From: Bacteroidota bacterium
GTDB taxonomy: Bacteria > Bacteroidota > Ignavibacteria > Ignavibacteriales > Melioribacteraceae
NCBI GenBank assembly: GCA_021820065.1
Contig: JAKAEE010000004.1
Span: 33,442-86,755, forward strand
Length of the DNA stretch: 53,314 bases
Direction: 5' to 3'
Every line of letters starts with the position of its first letter. The stretch's first letter is position 1. A model generated the notes under the pieces. That model did not search any database and was not told where the DNA came from. It saw nothing but the letters and a program-made list of their open reading frames with translations. Positions 24,677 through 36,085 of this stretch are shown piece after piece. Both the position numbers and the translations under genes were made by a program.

Positions 24677-24804
24677 AATGAATTTAAAATGCCGGGAAAT
24701 TACAAAGTGAGACTTGATGCTTCGGATTTGGCGAGTGGGGTATATTTCTACGAAATGTTGGCTGATCAATACTATACACCCAAAAACTCGTTTTGATAAA
24801 ATGA
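24671..24804 (+). pseudogene. Remnant of a T9SS C-terminal sorting domain
   Basis: The frame from 24671 reads VNEFKMPGNYKVRLDASDL then ASGVYFYEM, the end of a type A sorting domain like that of the 17819-19792 hydrolase. It then hits TGA at 24794. In the next frame the usual end LVLIK* follows (24787-24804), so one base was lost in the A run near 24782-24786. No upstream body of the gene remains. It is a decayed tail of another secreted protein. Confidence 0.7.
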
Positions 24805-24972
24805 CCTTAAAGCGTTCGTGAGTTGTAGGTTAGTATCATTGAATTTCATAGATGATTGTTATCTTGTAGGAATGTCAATAATCTGTTAATCGAAGAAGCA
24901 ATGATGAGAGGAAGAGAGCCAGAATAAATTTGAAATAAAAATAATGTAACTCAAAAAAATGAGAAAAATTTC

Positions 24973-25002
24973 TTGACGATCTCAAAAAATTTTTTAAATT
25001 GG
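24973..25002 (+). promoter_or_regulatory. Outward promoter at the right end of the element
   Basis: TTG at 24973-24975 and TAAATTGG at 24995-25002 are 19 bp apart, close to the Bacteroidetes TTG-N19-TAnnTTTG type; TTGAC is also a -35-like box. It points towards attR and hpnC, about 200 bp downstream. No other gene lies in between, so it is the best candidate for driving the hpn operon now. Confidence 0.45.
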
Positions 25003-25040
25003 TTGTAAGCAAATTAAAGAACTAATTTCATCACTAAACA

Positions 25041-25060
25041 TTAGCAAAAGACATCACAAA
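25041..25060 (+). repeat. Right arm-type repeat (probable integrase site)
   Basis: TTAGCAAAAGACATCACAAA matches the left copy (280-299) at 18 of 20 positions. It is 87 bp from the right att repeat. A shared ATTGCAACTTT (25109-25119 and 192-202) also lies near both ends. Confidence 0.55.
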
Positions 25061-25146
25061 ATTTTTTAAGCGTGTTTTGCTGGTGAAAAAAGGCGAAAAC
25101 AAACGGGAATTGCAACTTTCGAATTAGCACTTTTTAGTCCCAAACT

Positions 25147-25206
25147 TTCAGGAGCTAGTTGGTGCAAGCCAGTGCAGGTTCGAGTCCTGTTCCGGGCACA
25201 ATGAAA
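25147..25206 (+). repeat. attR direct repeat with tRNA-Leu 3' remnant
   Basis: This is a 60-bp exact copy of 115-174. It contains the tRNA-Leu anticodon arm to 3' end but no 5' half, so it is not a working tRNA. The last six bases are the hpnC start ATGAAA. Confidence 0.93.
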
Positions 25207-26079
25207 AATATTGTGATCGAAGAAAATAAAACTCTCGAACAAGCCTATCTTAACGCCTCTAAATTCGCTAAGTCTCATTACGAAAATTTTCCGGTTGTCT
25301 CGCTCTTCTTGCCCAAAGTATTAAGAAAACATGTTGCAGTAGTTTATCAATTCGCTCGTCAAGCCGATGATATTGCGGATGAGGGAAATCTGAGTGTAGA
25401 GTGTAGAGTGCAGAACCTAGAGCTATATGAAGAAAGTTTGAAAAAATGTTTGAACGGGGAATCTAAAGACGGTTTCTGGGATGCACTAAAAAAAACTATT
25501 TCCGAATTCCAGCTCTCTCCAAAGCATTTTTTTGATTTGCTGTCGGCGTTCAAACAAGACCTAATAAAAAAAAGGTACGGATCATTCGGTGAAGTTCTAG
25601 ACTACTGCGAACGCTCTGCTAATCCGGTTGGAAGAATCATTTTGGAATTCTTCGGCATAAAGGAACCGGAAGCTGTTAAGTACTCAGATTCAATCTGTAC
25701 TGCGCTGCAGCTCACTAATTTCTACCAAGACGTTTCAGTTGATATTATTAAAAACCGAATTTATCTACCCTTAGATGAGCTAAAGAAATTTGATGTAGAG
25801 CAAAATCAGTTTGAGTTCAAGAAAATTAATGCTAACTTTAGACAGTTATTAGAGTTTCAGGTTCAGAGAAATAGAAAGCTTTACAAGGAAGGAAGGCAAC
25901 TGCTGTCGCTTCTCCCGCACCGCTTGCGAAGACAGATTTACATGACAATCCTTGGCGGTGAAAAAATATTGGAAAAGATTGAAGCGTTAGATTATGATGT
26001 TTTGAATAAGCGTCCTTCACTTTCCAAAATGGATTATATAAAGATCTTTCTAAGATCGGCGGTTTTACTAAATGATTGA
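25201..26079 (+). CDS. hpnC: Hydroxysqualene synthase HpnC
   Basis: HpnC works in the three-step HpnC/D/E route from farnesyl diphosphate to squalene, replacing the diphosphate of presqualene diphosphate with water. The 292-aa protein has the squalene/phytoene synthase fold. It has the first Asp-rich motif DDIADEG and the second motif LTNFYQDVSVDIIKNRIYLP. The start ATG 25201 gives the usual HpnC beginning (YLNASKFAKSHYENFPVVS). It lies inside attR, two bases after the tRNA remnant, with no ribosome site. An upstream in-frame start would translate the tRNA. Its end overlaps hpnD by 8 bp. Confidence 0.92.
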   Translation: MKNIVIEENKTLEQAYLNASKFAKSHYENFPVVSLFLPKVLRKHVAVVYQFARQADDIADEGNLSVECRVQNLELYEESLKKCLNGESKDGFWDALKKTISEFQLSPKHFFDLLSAFKQDLIKKRYGSFGEVLDYCERSANPVGRIILEFFGIKEPEAVKYSDSICTALQLTNFYQDVSVDIIKNRIYLPLDELKKFDVEQNQFEFKKINANFRQLLEFQVQRNRKLYKEGRQLLSLLPHRLRRQIYMTILGGEKILEKIEALDYDVLNKRPSLSKMDYIKIFLRSAVLLND

Positions 26080-26914
26080 TTTATCCAAACAAATAGCGAA
26101 AGAAAGTAAGAGCAGTTTCTACTATGCATTTTCTCTGCTCAAACAACCTAAGCGTGACGCGATGAACACGGTTTACGCTTTCTGCCGAAAGACCGATGAT
26201 ATTATTGACGAGGGGAGCGACACCGACGATCTGAAGTATGAAAAACTTCGCAGATGGAGGATTGAACTGGAAAAATCTTTGCGCGGTACTTCCGAGTATC
26301 CGTTGCTTAATAAACTATCGGCGATCATTAAACAGTTTAACATTCCATTGGAACCGTTTTTCGAGTTGATTGCCGGTATGGAGATGGATCTTCAGCGGAA
26401 ACGCTACCTTAGTTTTGAGGATCTCATGCAGTATTGTTATCTGGTCGCTTCAACGGTTGGATTAATGTGCATAGAAATTTTCGGTTACAAAAATAAATCA
26501 GCTAAAGATTATGCCGTCAATCTTGGTTTGGCGATGCAGTTAACAAATATATTGCGCGATGTAAAGAAAGATTCCGAGAAGGGAAGAATTTACCTGCCGC
26601 AGAAAGATTTAGCAAATTTCGATTATACCGAAAACGATCTCATGAATCATAAATACGATCCGAATTTTGTTTCGCTCATGAAATATGAAGCTAGTCGTGC
26701 GGAAGAATTTTTTGATAAGGCGAACCAATCTCTCGATCTTGATGACAAACCGACAATGTTTCCGGCTCGCGCAATGCAGCATATCTATCATAAACTTCTA
26801 ACCAAAATCGAAGCCGAAAACTTTGACGTATTCAGCAAAAAGATTAAAGTTAGAAACTTAGATAAGTTATATATCTCACTTGGCGTTTGGGCAAAGTATA
26901 ATCTAGTTTATTAA
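26072..26914 (+). CDS. hpnD: Presqualene diphosphate synthase HpnD
   Basis: HpnD condenses two farnesyl diphosphates to presqualene diphosphate. The 280-aa protein has the start SFYYAFSLLKQPKRDAMNTV, first motif DDIIDEG and second motif LTNILRDVKKDSEKGRIYLP, with both Asp-rich regions intact. It overlaps hpnC by 8 bp and hpnE by one base (TAATG). The operon indicates squalene or hopanoid/carotenoid production in the host; no squalene-hopene cyclase is in the window. Confidence 0.94.
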   Translation: MIDLSKQIAKESKSSFYYAFSLLKQPKRDAMNTVYAFCRKTDDIIDEGSDTDDLKYEKLRRWRIELEKSLRGTSEYPLLNKLSAIIKQFNIPLEPFFELIAGMEMDLQRKRYLSFEDLMQYCYLVASTVGLMCIEIFGYKNKSAKDYAVNLGLAMQLTNILRDVKKDSEKGRIYLPQKDLANFDYTENDLMNHKYDPNFVSLMKYEASRAEEFFDKANQSLDLDDKPTMFPARAMQHIYHKLLTKIEAENFDVFSKKIKVRNLDKLYISLGVWAKYNLVY

Positions 26915-28212
26915 TGAAGCGTGTTTTGGTTGTTGGCGGTGGACTCGCCGGATTATCCTCATCGGTTTATCTCTCTGATAACGGATTTGAAGTAACTCTC
27001 CTGGAAGCATCTCCGAAACTCGGCGGCAGAACTTATTCGATGTATAACGATCGTTACGAAGATTATTATGATAACGGTCAGCATATCTTAATGGGCTGCT
27101 ACGATTATACTCTTGATTTCATAAACAAGATCGGCGGAGAGGATAAACTTTACTCTCAAGAATCTTTGGAAATTAATTTTGTTAAACGGGGAGGAGATTT
27201 ATTTCATCTTAAGGCGAGGAAATATTTTTATCCGCTCAATCTTCTTTTTGCCGTTCTAAAATTCAAAGCGCTAAGACTCAAAGACAGATTTAAAATAATC
27301 GATTTCTTCCTTGATCTAATGTGCTGTTTAGACGAAGACTTACGGGATAAAACAGTCAAAGAGTGGCTGCGATGCAAGAAGCAAAGTGATGATAGCGTAA
27401 AAAATTTTTGGGGAATTCTTGTGGTAGGTGCTCTGAACACGACAATAGAAAAAGCTTCGGCAGAAATGTTTGCTGAAGTTTTGAAAAAAATTTTTCTTCA
27501 AGGCAGTGAAGCGTCCGCCATTGTAATTCCGAAAACTGGGTTGTCACAGCTCTTTAGTAACTTGGCATGCAAGTTCATAGAAACAAATCACGGTCAAATA
27601 ATTCTTTCGGAGAAAGTTTTAGAGATTGAGGTTAGCGATAAGAGGATTACATCTGTAAGTACTGACAAAAATGTTTACAAGAATTTTGACGTTACAATAT
27701 TAGCAGTCCCAACTTTTGCTTTGGCGAAAATCCAACTTACTGGCACAGCGCTTCAGTTCAATATACCGGACTTAAAATTTTCGCCAATTGTGAACATCCA
27801 TCTATGGCTTTCGGAAAACCCATTCAAAGAAAAATTCTACGGGTTAATCGGTTCGGATATTCATTGGCTATTCAATCACGGAAAGCATATTACCTTAATG
27901 ATGAGTGCTGCTGATCAAATAATTACTCTTGAAAGTAGCGAGATAAAAAGACATTTTTGTTCGGAGTTGGAGAAATATTTTTCTATATTTCACAGCGAAA
28001 TGATTTTGGATTTCGTTGTTATTAAGGAGAAACGAGCCACTTTTATCCCGGACATCACTTCAAACCGGAAGAGGAAGGAAAAAGTTAGTTCGCAAATTGA
28101 AAATCTTTTTTTTGCTGGCGATTGGACAGATACGGATTTGCCCTCGACTATTGAAAGTGCAGTGATGAGCGGCAAATTGATCTCTGAACAAGTAATTCAT
28201 TCTCTTAAGTAA
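26914..28212 (+). CDS. hpnE: Hydroxysqualene dehydroxylase HpnE (FAD-dependent)
   Basis: HpnE reduces hydroxysqualene to squalene. The 432-aa protein begins with the FAD-binding Rossmann motif GGGLAGLSSSVYLSDNGFEV and an ELEA-like acidic residue in LLEASPKLGGRTY. It ends with the typical amine-oxidase/desaturase motif LFFAGDWTDTDLPSTIESAV. It is the last gene of the hpnCDE operon. A hairpin overlaps its stop codon. Confidence 0.92.
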   Translation: MKRVLVVGGGLAGLSSSVYLSDNGFEVTLLEASPKLGGRTYSMYNDRYEDYYDNGQHILMGCYDYTLDFINKIGGEDKLYSQESLEINFVKRGGDLFHLKARKYFYPLNLLFAVLKFKALRLKDRFKIIDFFLDLMCCLDEDLRDKTVKEWLRCKKQSDDSVKNFWGILVVGALNTTIEKASAEMFAEVLKKIFLQGSEASAIVIPKTGLSQLFSNLACKFIETNHGQIILSEKVLEIEVSDKRITSVSTDKNVYKNFDVTILAVPTFALAKIQLTGTALQFNIPDLKFSPIVNIHLWLSENPFKEKFYGLIGSDIHWLFNHGKHITLMMSAADQIITLESSEIKRHFCSELEKYFSIFHSEMILDFVVIKEKRATFIPDITSNRKRKEKVSSQIENLFFAGDWTDTDLPSTIESAVMSGKLISEQVIHSLK

Positions 28213-28229
28213 TTTTTTGCTTAAGAGAA
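28200..28229 (+). terminator. Hairpin at the end of hpnE
   Basis: Arms TTCTCTTAAG (28200-28209) and CTTAAGAGAA (28220-28229) are a perfect 10-bp inverted repeat around the hpnE stop. A T-rich loop but no T run after the stem makes it a weak terminator. Confidence 0.4.
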
Positions 28230-28271
28230 ATTATAGACAAATGATACTGTCAAAATAAACATGGAGGAAGA

Positions 28272-29576
28272 ATGTCCATCCTAAAAGAAAAGCTACTTGA
28301 GAAAATAGTAGCCGAACGTCCGAGAACTGAAAAGCTGATGAAAGAGTTTGGAAATGTTAAGGTTGATGAGGTAACAATCAGTCAAGTTATTGGTGGTATG
28401 CGTGATATCAAGAGTCTTGTTACCGACATTTCCTATCTCGATCCGTTTGAAGGAATTCGTTTTCGCGGATTAACGATTCCGGAAGTTTTTGCAAAAATTC
28501 CAATAGTACCAAATGCTGAAATGCCCTCGGTTGAAGGATTCTTTTATTTCTTATTAACCGGTGATATTCCTACAGAGGCAGAAGTTGCTGAAGTAAGATC
28601 CGAATTTGATAAGAGAAGAGAAGTTCCGTCTTATGTATTCAACATTCTTAAGTCGATGCCGATCGACTCACATCCGATGACAATGTTTGCAACTGGAATT
28701 ATGTCGATGCAGAAAGATTCCATTTTTGCAAAAGATTATCATAAGGGTTTGAAGAAAGCAAATTACTGGGAAGCTTATTATGAAGACGCTATGAATCTTC
28801 TCGCCAAACTTCCTGAAATAGCTGCTTTCATTTACAGACTTAAATATCGAGACGGCAAAATTATTCCTAGCGATCCAAAATTAGATTTTGGCGGAAACTT
28901 TGCTCACATGATGGGTATCGATAAACCGTACGATGATGTTGCAAGAATGTATTTTATTCTGCATAGTGATCATGAAAGCGGTAACGTGAGCGCTCATACC
29001 GGGCATTTGGTTGCTAGCGCACTTTCTGATATGTACTACGCTATCAGCGCAATGTTAAATGGTCTTGCCGGTCCATTGCACGGTTTGGCAAATGAAGAAG
29101 TTCTGAGATGGCTGCATGGCGTTATGGAAAAGATGGGCGGCAAAGTTCCAACCGAAGAAGATATGAAACAATTTGTTTATGAAACTTTGAAGACTGGAGT
29201 TATTCCTGGATTTGGCCATGCGGTGCTTAGAAAAACCGATCCAAGATACATGGCTCAAAGAGAATTTTGTTTGAAGCACCTGCCGAACGACTTGTTGTTC
29301 AAGTATGTAGATATGCTTTTCAAAGTTGTTCCTCCAATTTTGTTGGAACAAGGCAAGGCTAAAAATCCATGGCCGAATGTTGACGCTCAATCCGGCGTAA
29401 TACAATGGTACTATGGTGTAAAAGAATATGAATTCTACACAGTATTATTTGGAATTGGACGTGCACTTGGTGTTTGCTCGAATATAATTTGGGCAAGAGC
29501 ATTAGGTTACGCGCTGGAGAGACCAAAATCTCTTACTACCAAAATGCTGGAAGATATTGCATTCGGTAAGAAATAA
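28272..29576 (+). CDS. gltA: Citrate synthase, eukaryote-like type
   Basis: It condenses acetyl-CoA and oxaloacetate at the entry to the TCA cycle. The 434-aa protein has active-site regions around AHTGHLVASALSD, LHGLANEEVLRWLHG and GFGHAVLRKTDPR. The long N-terminal part (EKIVAERPRTEKLMKEFGN) and length resemble mitochondrial-type citrate synthases rather than the shorter GltA of Proteobacteria. GGAGG lies before ATG 28272. It is a single gene with a strong terminator after it. Confidence 0.94.
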   Translation: MSILKEKLLEKIVAERPRTEKLMKEFGNVKVDEVTISQVIGGMRDIKSLVTDISYLDPFEGIRFRGLTIPEVFAKIPIVPNAEMPSVEGFFYFLLTGDIPTEAEVAEVRSEFDKRREVPSYVFNILKSMPIDSHPMTMFATGIMSMQKDSIFAKDYHKGLKKANYWEAYYEDAMNLLAKLPEIAAFIYRLKYRDGKIIPSDPKLDFGGNFAHMMGIDKPYDDVARMYFILHSDHESGNVSAHTGHLVASALSDMYYAISAMLNGLAGPLHGLANEEVLRWLHGVMEKMGGKVPTEEDMKQFVYETLKTGVIPGFGHAVLRKTDPRYMAQREFCLKHLPNDLLFKYVDMLFKVVPPILLEQGKAKNPWPNVDAQSGVIQWYYGVKEYEFYTVLFGIGRALGVCSNIIWARALGYALERPKSLTTKMLEDIAFGKK

Positions 29577-29599
29577 TTTGTCGTTTATTTTTGCCAACC

Positions 29600-29632
29600 A
29601 AGCCCTCGCTTAAAACGAGGGCTTTTTATTTT
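29600..29632 (+). terminator. Rho-independent terminator after citrate synthase
   Basis: Arms AAGCCCTCG (29600-29608) and CGAGGGCTT (29616-29624) form a 9-bp GC-rich stem with a 7-nt loop. A T-rich tract (TTTTATTTTT) follows. Confidence 0.9.
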
Positions 29633-29662
29633 TAGAATGTTATTTTTGCTAAAACATTTTGG

Positions 29663-30622
29663 ATGGTAATGGATAAGAAGAAGTTAATCCTCATCGCAAG
29701 TATCGTAGTTGTATTTGTCGGTTTGGTATTTCTTTCTGCCTACTTTTACATTAAGAGTGAAGAAAATGCTCGCCACGTTCCCATTATAATTACCGAAAAT
29801 GAAAGAAGGATTTATTCACCGCCGATTCCGGATACTTTAGAATTTTGCGGAGAACGTGTCCCGCTCGAGGATTTTGATGTTCGTGAAAGGATTGATCGTG
29901 AATTTCTTGTGAATACTTACTGGCATTCGGCGATGCTGCTTTACATCAAGCGCGCGAACCGATGGTTTCCATTGATAGAACAAATTCTAAAAAAGAACGG
30001 TGTGCCTGATGATTTCAAGTTTATGGCGGTAGCAGAGAGCGGGTTAACAAATGTTGTGTCGCCTGATGGCGCAACCGGTTTTTGGCAATTAATGGAAGCG
30101 GCTGCAAAAAAGTACGGACTGGAGATCAACAATGAAGTTGATGAAAGATACAACGTTGCAAAATCAACTCAAGCAGCTTGCGATTACCTGAAAGAAGCGC
30201 ATGCAAAATTTGGTACATGGACTTTAACTGCGGCATCTTACAACAATGGTATTAATGGAATAGAAAATCAGATCGGAAGACAGCAGACAAAAAATTATTA
30301 CAATATGTATCTCAACGATGAAACTTACCGGTTTGTAGCGCGGGTTGTGAGTATAAAAGAAATTTTCAAAAATCCTCACAAGTACGGATTCTATTTCTCA
30401 CAGAGCGATCTTTATCCCCGATTTGATACCTATGAGGTGAAGATTAACTATCCGGTGAAAGATTTTGCGCAATTTGCCAAGAATTACGGTATCAACTATA
30501 AAATTCTTAAAATATTTAATCCGTGGTTAAGAGATAACTTCTTAAAGAATAAAAGCCGGAAAAGCTACACTTTGAAGCTGCCCCAAAAGGGTGAAGTAAA
30601 AATAGAGCCGGATTCACTTTGA
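29663..30622 (+). CDS. Membrane-anchored lytic transglycosylase (Slt/MltD-like)
   Basis: It cleaves peptidoglycan glycan strands in the periplasm. The 319-aa protein has a membrane anchor at 8-30 (LILIASIVVVFVGLVFLSAYF). The SLT domain (about 95-260) has catalytic Glu125 in MAVAESGLTN, then ATGFWQLM and the late AASYNNGINGI and TYRFVARVV motifs. The C-terminal part (270-319) has a helix and beta stretch but no clear LysM. The ATG at 29669 is an alternative start. Confidence 0.88.
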   Translation: MVMDKKKLILIASIVVVFVGLVFLSAYFYIKSEENARHVPIIITENERRIYSPPIPDTLEFCGERVPLEDFDVRERIDREFLVNTYWHSAMLLYIKRANRWFPLIEQILKKNGVPDDFKFMAVAESGLTNVVSPDGATGFWQLMEAAAKKYGLEINNEVDERYNVAKSTQAACDYLKEAHAKFGTWTLTAASYNNGINGIENQIGRQQTKNYYNMYLNDETYRFVARVVSIKEIFKNPHKYGFYFSQSDLYPRFDTYEVKINYPVKDFAQFAKNYGINYKILKIFNPWLRDNFLKNKSRKSYTLKLPQKGEVKIEPDSL

Positions 30623-30651
30623 AATTTTGTTCTCGGAATCATCCATTTTAC

Positions 30652-30684
30652 TTGTCCTGATATTGATATTTTTTTTTATCTTTG
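30652..30684 (+). promoter_or_regulatory. pyrG promoter
   Basis: TATCTTTG (30677-30684) is a perfect TAnnTTTG -7 box; TTG (30652-30654) lies 22 bp upstream. It sits 36 bp before the pyrG ATG. Confidence 0.6.
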
Positions 30685-30717
30685 GCAAACAAATTGTCCA
30701 ACCATTTATTTTCTTAG

Positions 30718-33839
<3,122 letters not shown>

Positions 33840-33934
33840 ACCGAACAATTTCTTGTTAAACATTGTAAAATCTCGTCTTATTAATTGATTATTTATCCTC
33901 ATTTAGATAATTTTTTCACCAAAATTTGCAAATT

Positions 33935-34543
33935 ATGTTCAACATCGCTGTTTTTGTTTCTGGCAGGGGCTCAAACTTAAAATCAATTTTTGAAAAAGTT
34001 TCTGCAGACAAAGCAAAAATTTGTGCAGTCGTTAGCGATAAAAAAGATTGCGGCGCGGTTTCATTCGCAACAAAAAATGAAATTCCAGTTTATCTGGTGA
34101 GTTCGAAAGAGATTCCGGAGTTTTACTCTTACGAAAAATTAGCGGCGCAGCTAAAAAAGATCCCGGTCAATTTAATTGTTCTTGCGGGATTCTTGAAAAA
34201 AATTCCCGATAGTTTTGTTGATGAATTTGAGTTAAAGATTATAAACATTCATCCGGCGTTGCTGCCTTCATTCGGAGGAAAAGGAATGTACGGGATGAGT
34301 GTTCATCAAGCAGTGTTCGATTCTTCGGCTAAAGTTTCCGGCGCAACAGTTCATTTTGTTGATAAAGTTTACGATCACGGTAGGATAATTGCTCAAAGAG
34401 CAATCGATATTTCCGACGCTGAAAATGCGGAACAAATTGCAAGCAAAGTGCTTGAGTTGGAACACGAAATTCTTCCCTTTGTAATTACTAAATTTGCAGA
34501 AGGAAAGATTACAATTAATGGAAATCGAGTAGTAATTTTATAA
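33935..34543 (+). CDS. purN: Phosphoribosylglycinamide formyltransferase
   Basis: It transfers a formyl group from 10-formyl-THF to GAR in purine synthesis. I chose ATG 33935 (MFNIAVFVSGRGSNL), which matches the family start; the upstream TTG adds only three residues. The 202-aa protein carries GRGSN, the catalytic INIHPALLPSFGG, and the VSGATVHFVD block. It lies just before purH. Confidence 0.94.
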   Translation: MFNIAVFVSGRGSNLKSIFEKVSADKAKICAVVSDKKDCGAVSFATKNEIPVYLVSSKEIPEFYSYEKLAAQLKKIPVNLIVLAGFLKKIPDSFVDEFELKIINIHPALLPSFGGKGMYGMSVHQAVFDSSAKVSGATVHFVDKVYDHGRIIAQRAIDISDAENAEQIASKVLELEHEILPFVITKFAEGKITINGNRVVIL

Positions 34544-34550
34544 TGATTGG

Positions 34551-36077
34551 ATGGTGTGTGTGAAGAAGTATGCGTTAATCAGTGTGTCCGATAAAACTAA
34601 CATTGTAAACTTTGGACATGAGCTAAATTCTCTCGGGTATCAAGTCATAGCAACGGGCAATACATTTAAACTCCTTCAGCAAAATAAAATTGATTGCGTT
34701 GAGATAAAAAATTTTACCGGCTTCCCGGAAATTTTCGACGGACGCGTGAAGACGCTTCATCCAAAAATATTCGGTGGAATTTTGATGCGCCGCGATAATC
34801 CAACCGATCAATCTCAAGCCGAACAAAACAGTGTGAATCCCATCGATGTAATTTGCGTAAACCTTTATCCCTTCCCGCAAGTAGTTAACCGGAACGATAT
34901 TTCGTTGGATGAAAAAATTGAGAACATCGATATCGGCGGACCAAGTTTAATCCGTGCCTCCGCAAAAAATTACAAATATGTTTCGGTGCTAACCGATCCT
35001 TCTCAGTACGACGGTTTTATTGCAGAATTGAAAAAAGGAACCGTTAGTTTAGAGACACGAAAGAAATTGGCGTACGATGCATTCAGCTACACTTCATACT
35101 ACGATACATTGATTGCCAATTATTTTGAGAAAGAATTTGAGCTGCCTGCAAAAGCAATTAGATTGAATTACAAAAGCTCTTTTGGATTGCGTTACGGCGA
35201 GAACCCGCATCAGAAAGCATACTTGTTCGGCGACTTTGAAAACTACTTTGATATTTTGCACGGCAAAGAATTATCGTATAATAATTTAGTTGATTTGACC
35301 GCCGCAGTTGAACTTGTTAACGATATCGATGAAACTGCTGCCGTAATAATCAAACATACAAATCCTTGCGGCGCTGCAACTGGAGAAAATATTTACGAAG
35401 CTTACCTTCGCGCTCTTTCGTGCGATCCGGTTTCAGCGTACGGTGGAATTGTCGCTCTCAACAGAGAAGTTGACGAAAATTTAGCAGAAAAATTGAATGA
35501 GATTTTTCTCGAGATAGTTTGTGCCCCCGCATATAGCGACGGTGCGCTTGAGCTTTTGAAAACAAAAAAGAACCGGAGAATTGTTCGGCTAAAGAAATTG
35601 CCGGATGCCGATCAGTTACAGATAAAAACCATACCCGGCGGCGTGTTAGTGCAGGAAAAAGATAATTCGAAAATTGACTCTTCTTCATTAAAGCTTGTTA
35701 CGAAAAAAAAATATACCGATAATGAAATTGAAGATTTGAAATTTGCGTGGGTGATTTGCAAGCACACAAAATCCAATGCAATCGTTTACGTGAAAAATAA
35801 AAAAGCGGTCGGTGTCGGCGCCGGACAAATGTCTAGAGTTGATTCAGCAAAAATTGCAGCTTCCAAAGCAAAACAGTTTGGCCACGATCTCAATGGAGCG
35901 GTTGCCGCTTCAGATGCTTTCTTCCCGTTTCCAGACGCGCTTCTTGAAATTATATCTAACGGGATTACCGCAGTTGTTCAGCCCGGCGGTTCTGTGCGCG
36001 ACGATGAAGTTATTGCCGCTGCTAATGAGAAAAATATTTCTATGGTATTTATAGGAATCAGAAATTTTAAACACTAA
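34551..36077 (+). CDS. purH: Bifunctional AICAR formyltransferase / IMP cyclohydrolase
   Basis: It does the last two steps of IMP synthesis. The 508-aa protein has the N-terminal IMP cyclohydrolase (MGS-like) part (ALISVSDKTNIVNFGHELN, DGRVKTLHPKI). The C-terminal transformylase has the conserved KHTNPCGAA and SDAFFPFPDAL. It starts 7 bp after purN, and a GTG at 34560 is an alternative start. It ends 8 bp before mreB. Confidence 0.96.
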   Translation: MVCVKKYALISVSDKTNIVNFGHELNSLGYQVIATGNTFKLLQQNKIDCVEIKNFTGFPEIFDGRVKTLHPKIFGGILMRRDNPTDQSQAEQNSVNPIDVICVNLYPFPQVVNRNDISLDEKIENIDIGGPSLIRASAKNYKYVSVLTDPSQYDGFIAELKKGTVSLETRKKLAYDAFSYTSYYDTLIANYFEKEFELPAKAIRLNYKSSFGLRYGENPHQKAYLFGDFENYFDILHGKELSYNNLVDLTAAVELVNDIDETAAVIIKHTNPCGAATGENIYEAYLRALSCDPVSAYGGIVALNREVDENLAEKLNEIFLEIVCAPAYSDGALELLKTKKNRRIVRLKKLPDADQLQIKTIPGGVLVQEKDNSKIDSSSLKLVTKKKYTDNEIEDLKFAWVICKHTKSNAIVYVKNKKAVGVGAGQMSRVDSAKIAASKAKQFGHDLNGAVAASDAFFPFPDALLEIISNGITAVVQPGGSVRDDEVIAAANEKNISMVFIGIRNFKH

Positions 36078-36085
36078 GAGGAATT

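Larger units (their letters stand above)
115..25146 (+). mobile_element. Integrative element in tRNA-Leu, about 25.03 kb
   Basis: Exact 60-bp direct repeats at 115-174 and 25147-25206 bound the element (one repeat copy plus interior is 25,032 bp). A tyrosine recombinase gene lies next to the left repeat, the standard arrangement for tRNA-targeting islands. The interior is dominated by restriction, recombination, defence-like and hypothetical genes, nearly all on the plus strand. The sequence right of the second repeat is a conserved housekeeping operon. No relaxase, coupling protein, VirB4, capsid, terminase or tail genes are seen, so transfer would need a helper or the element is non-conjugative. 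Confidence 0.92.

Noticed and set aside
25159..25200. Upstream in-frame start of hpnC at 25159
   Set aside because: It would translate the tRNA-Leu remnant; ATG 25201 gives the normal HpnC beginning.
115..25206. Reading the element as a prophage
   Set aside because: Recombination genes are phage-like, but there are no capsid, portal, terminase, tail or lysis genes.
25066..25278. Leftward frame across attR
   Set aside because: It reads through the tRNA remnant (RNRTRTCTGLHQLAPES is a translated tRNA) and the hpnC start, so it is an artefact.
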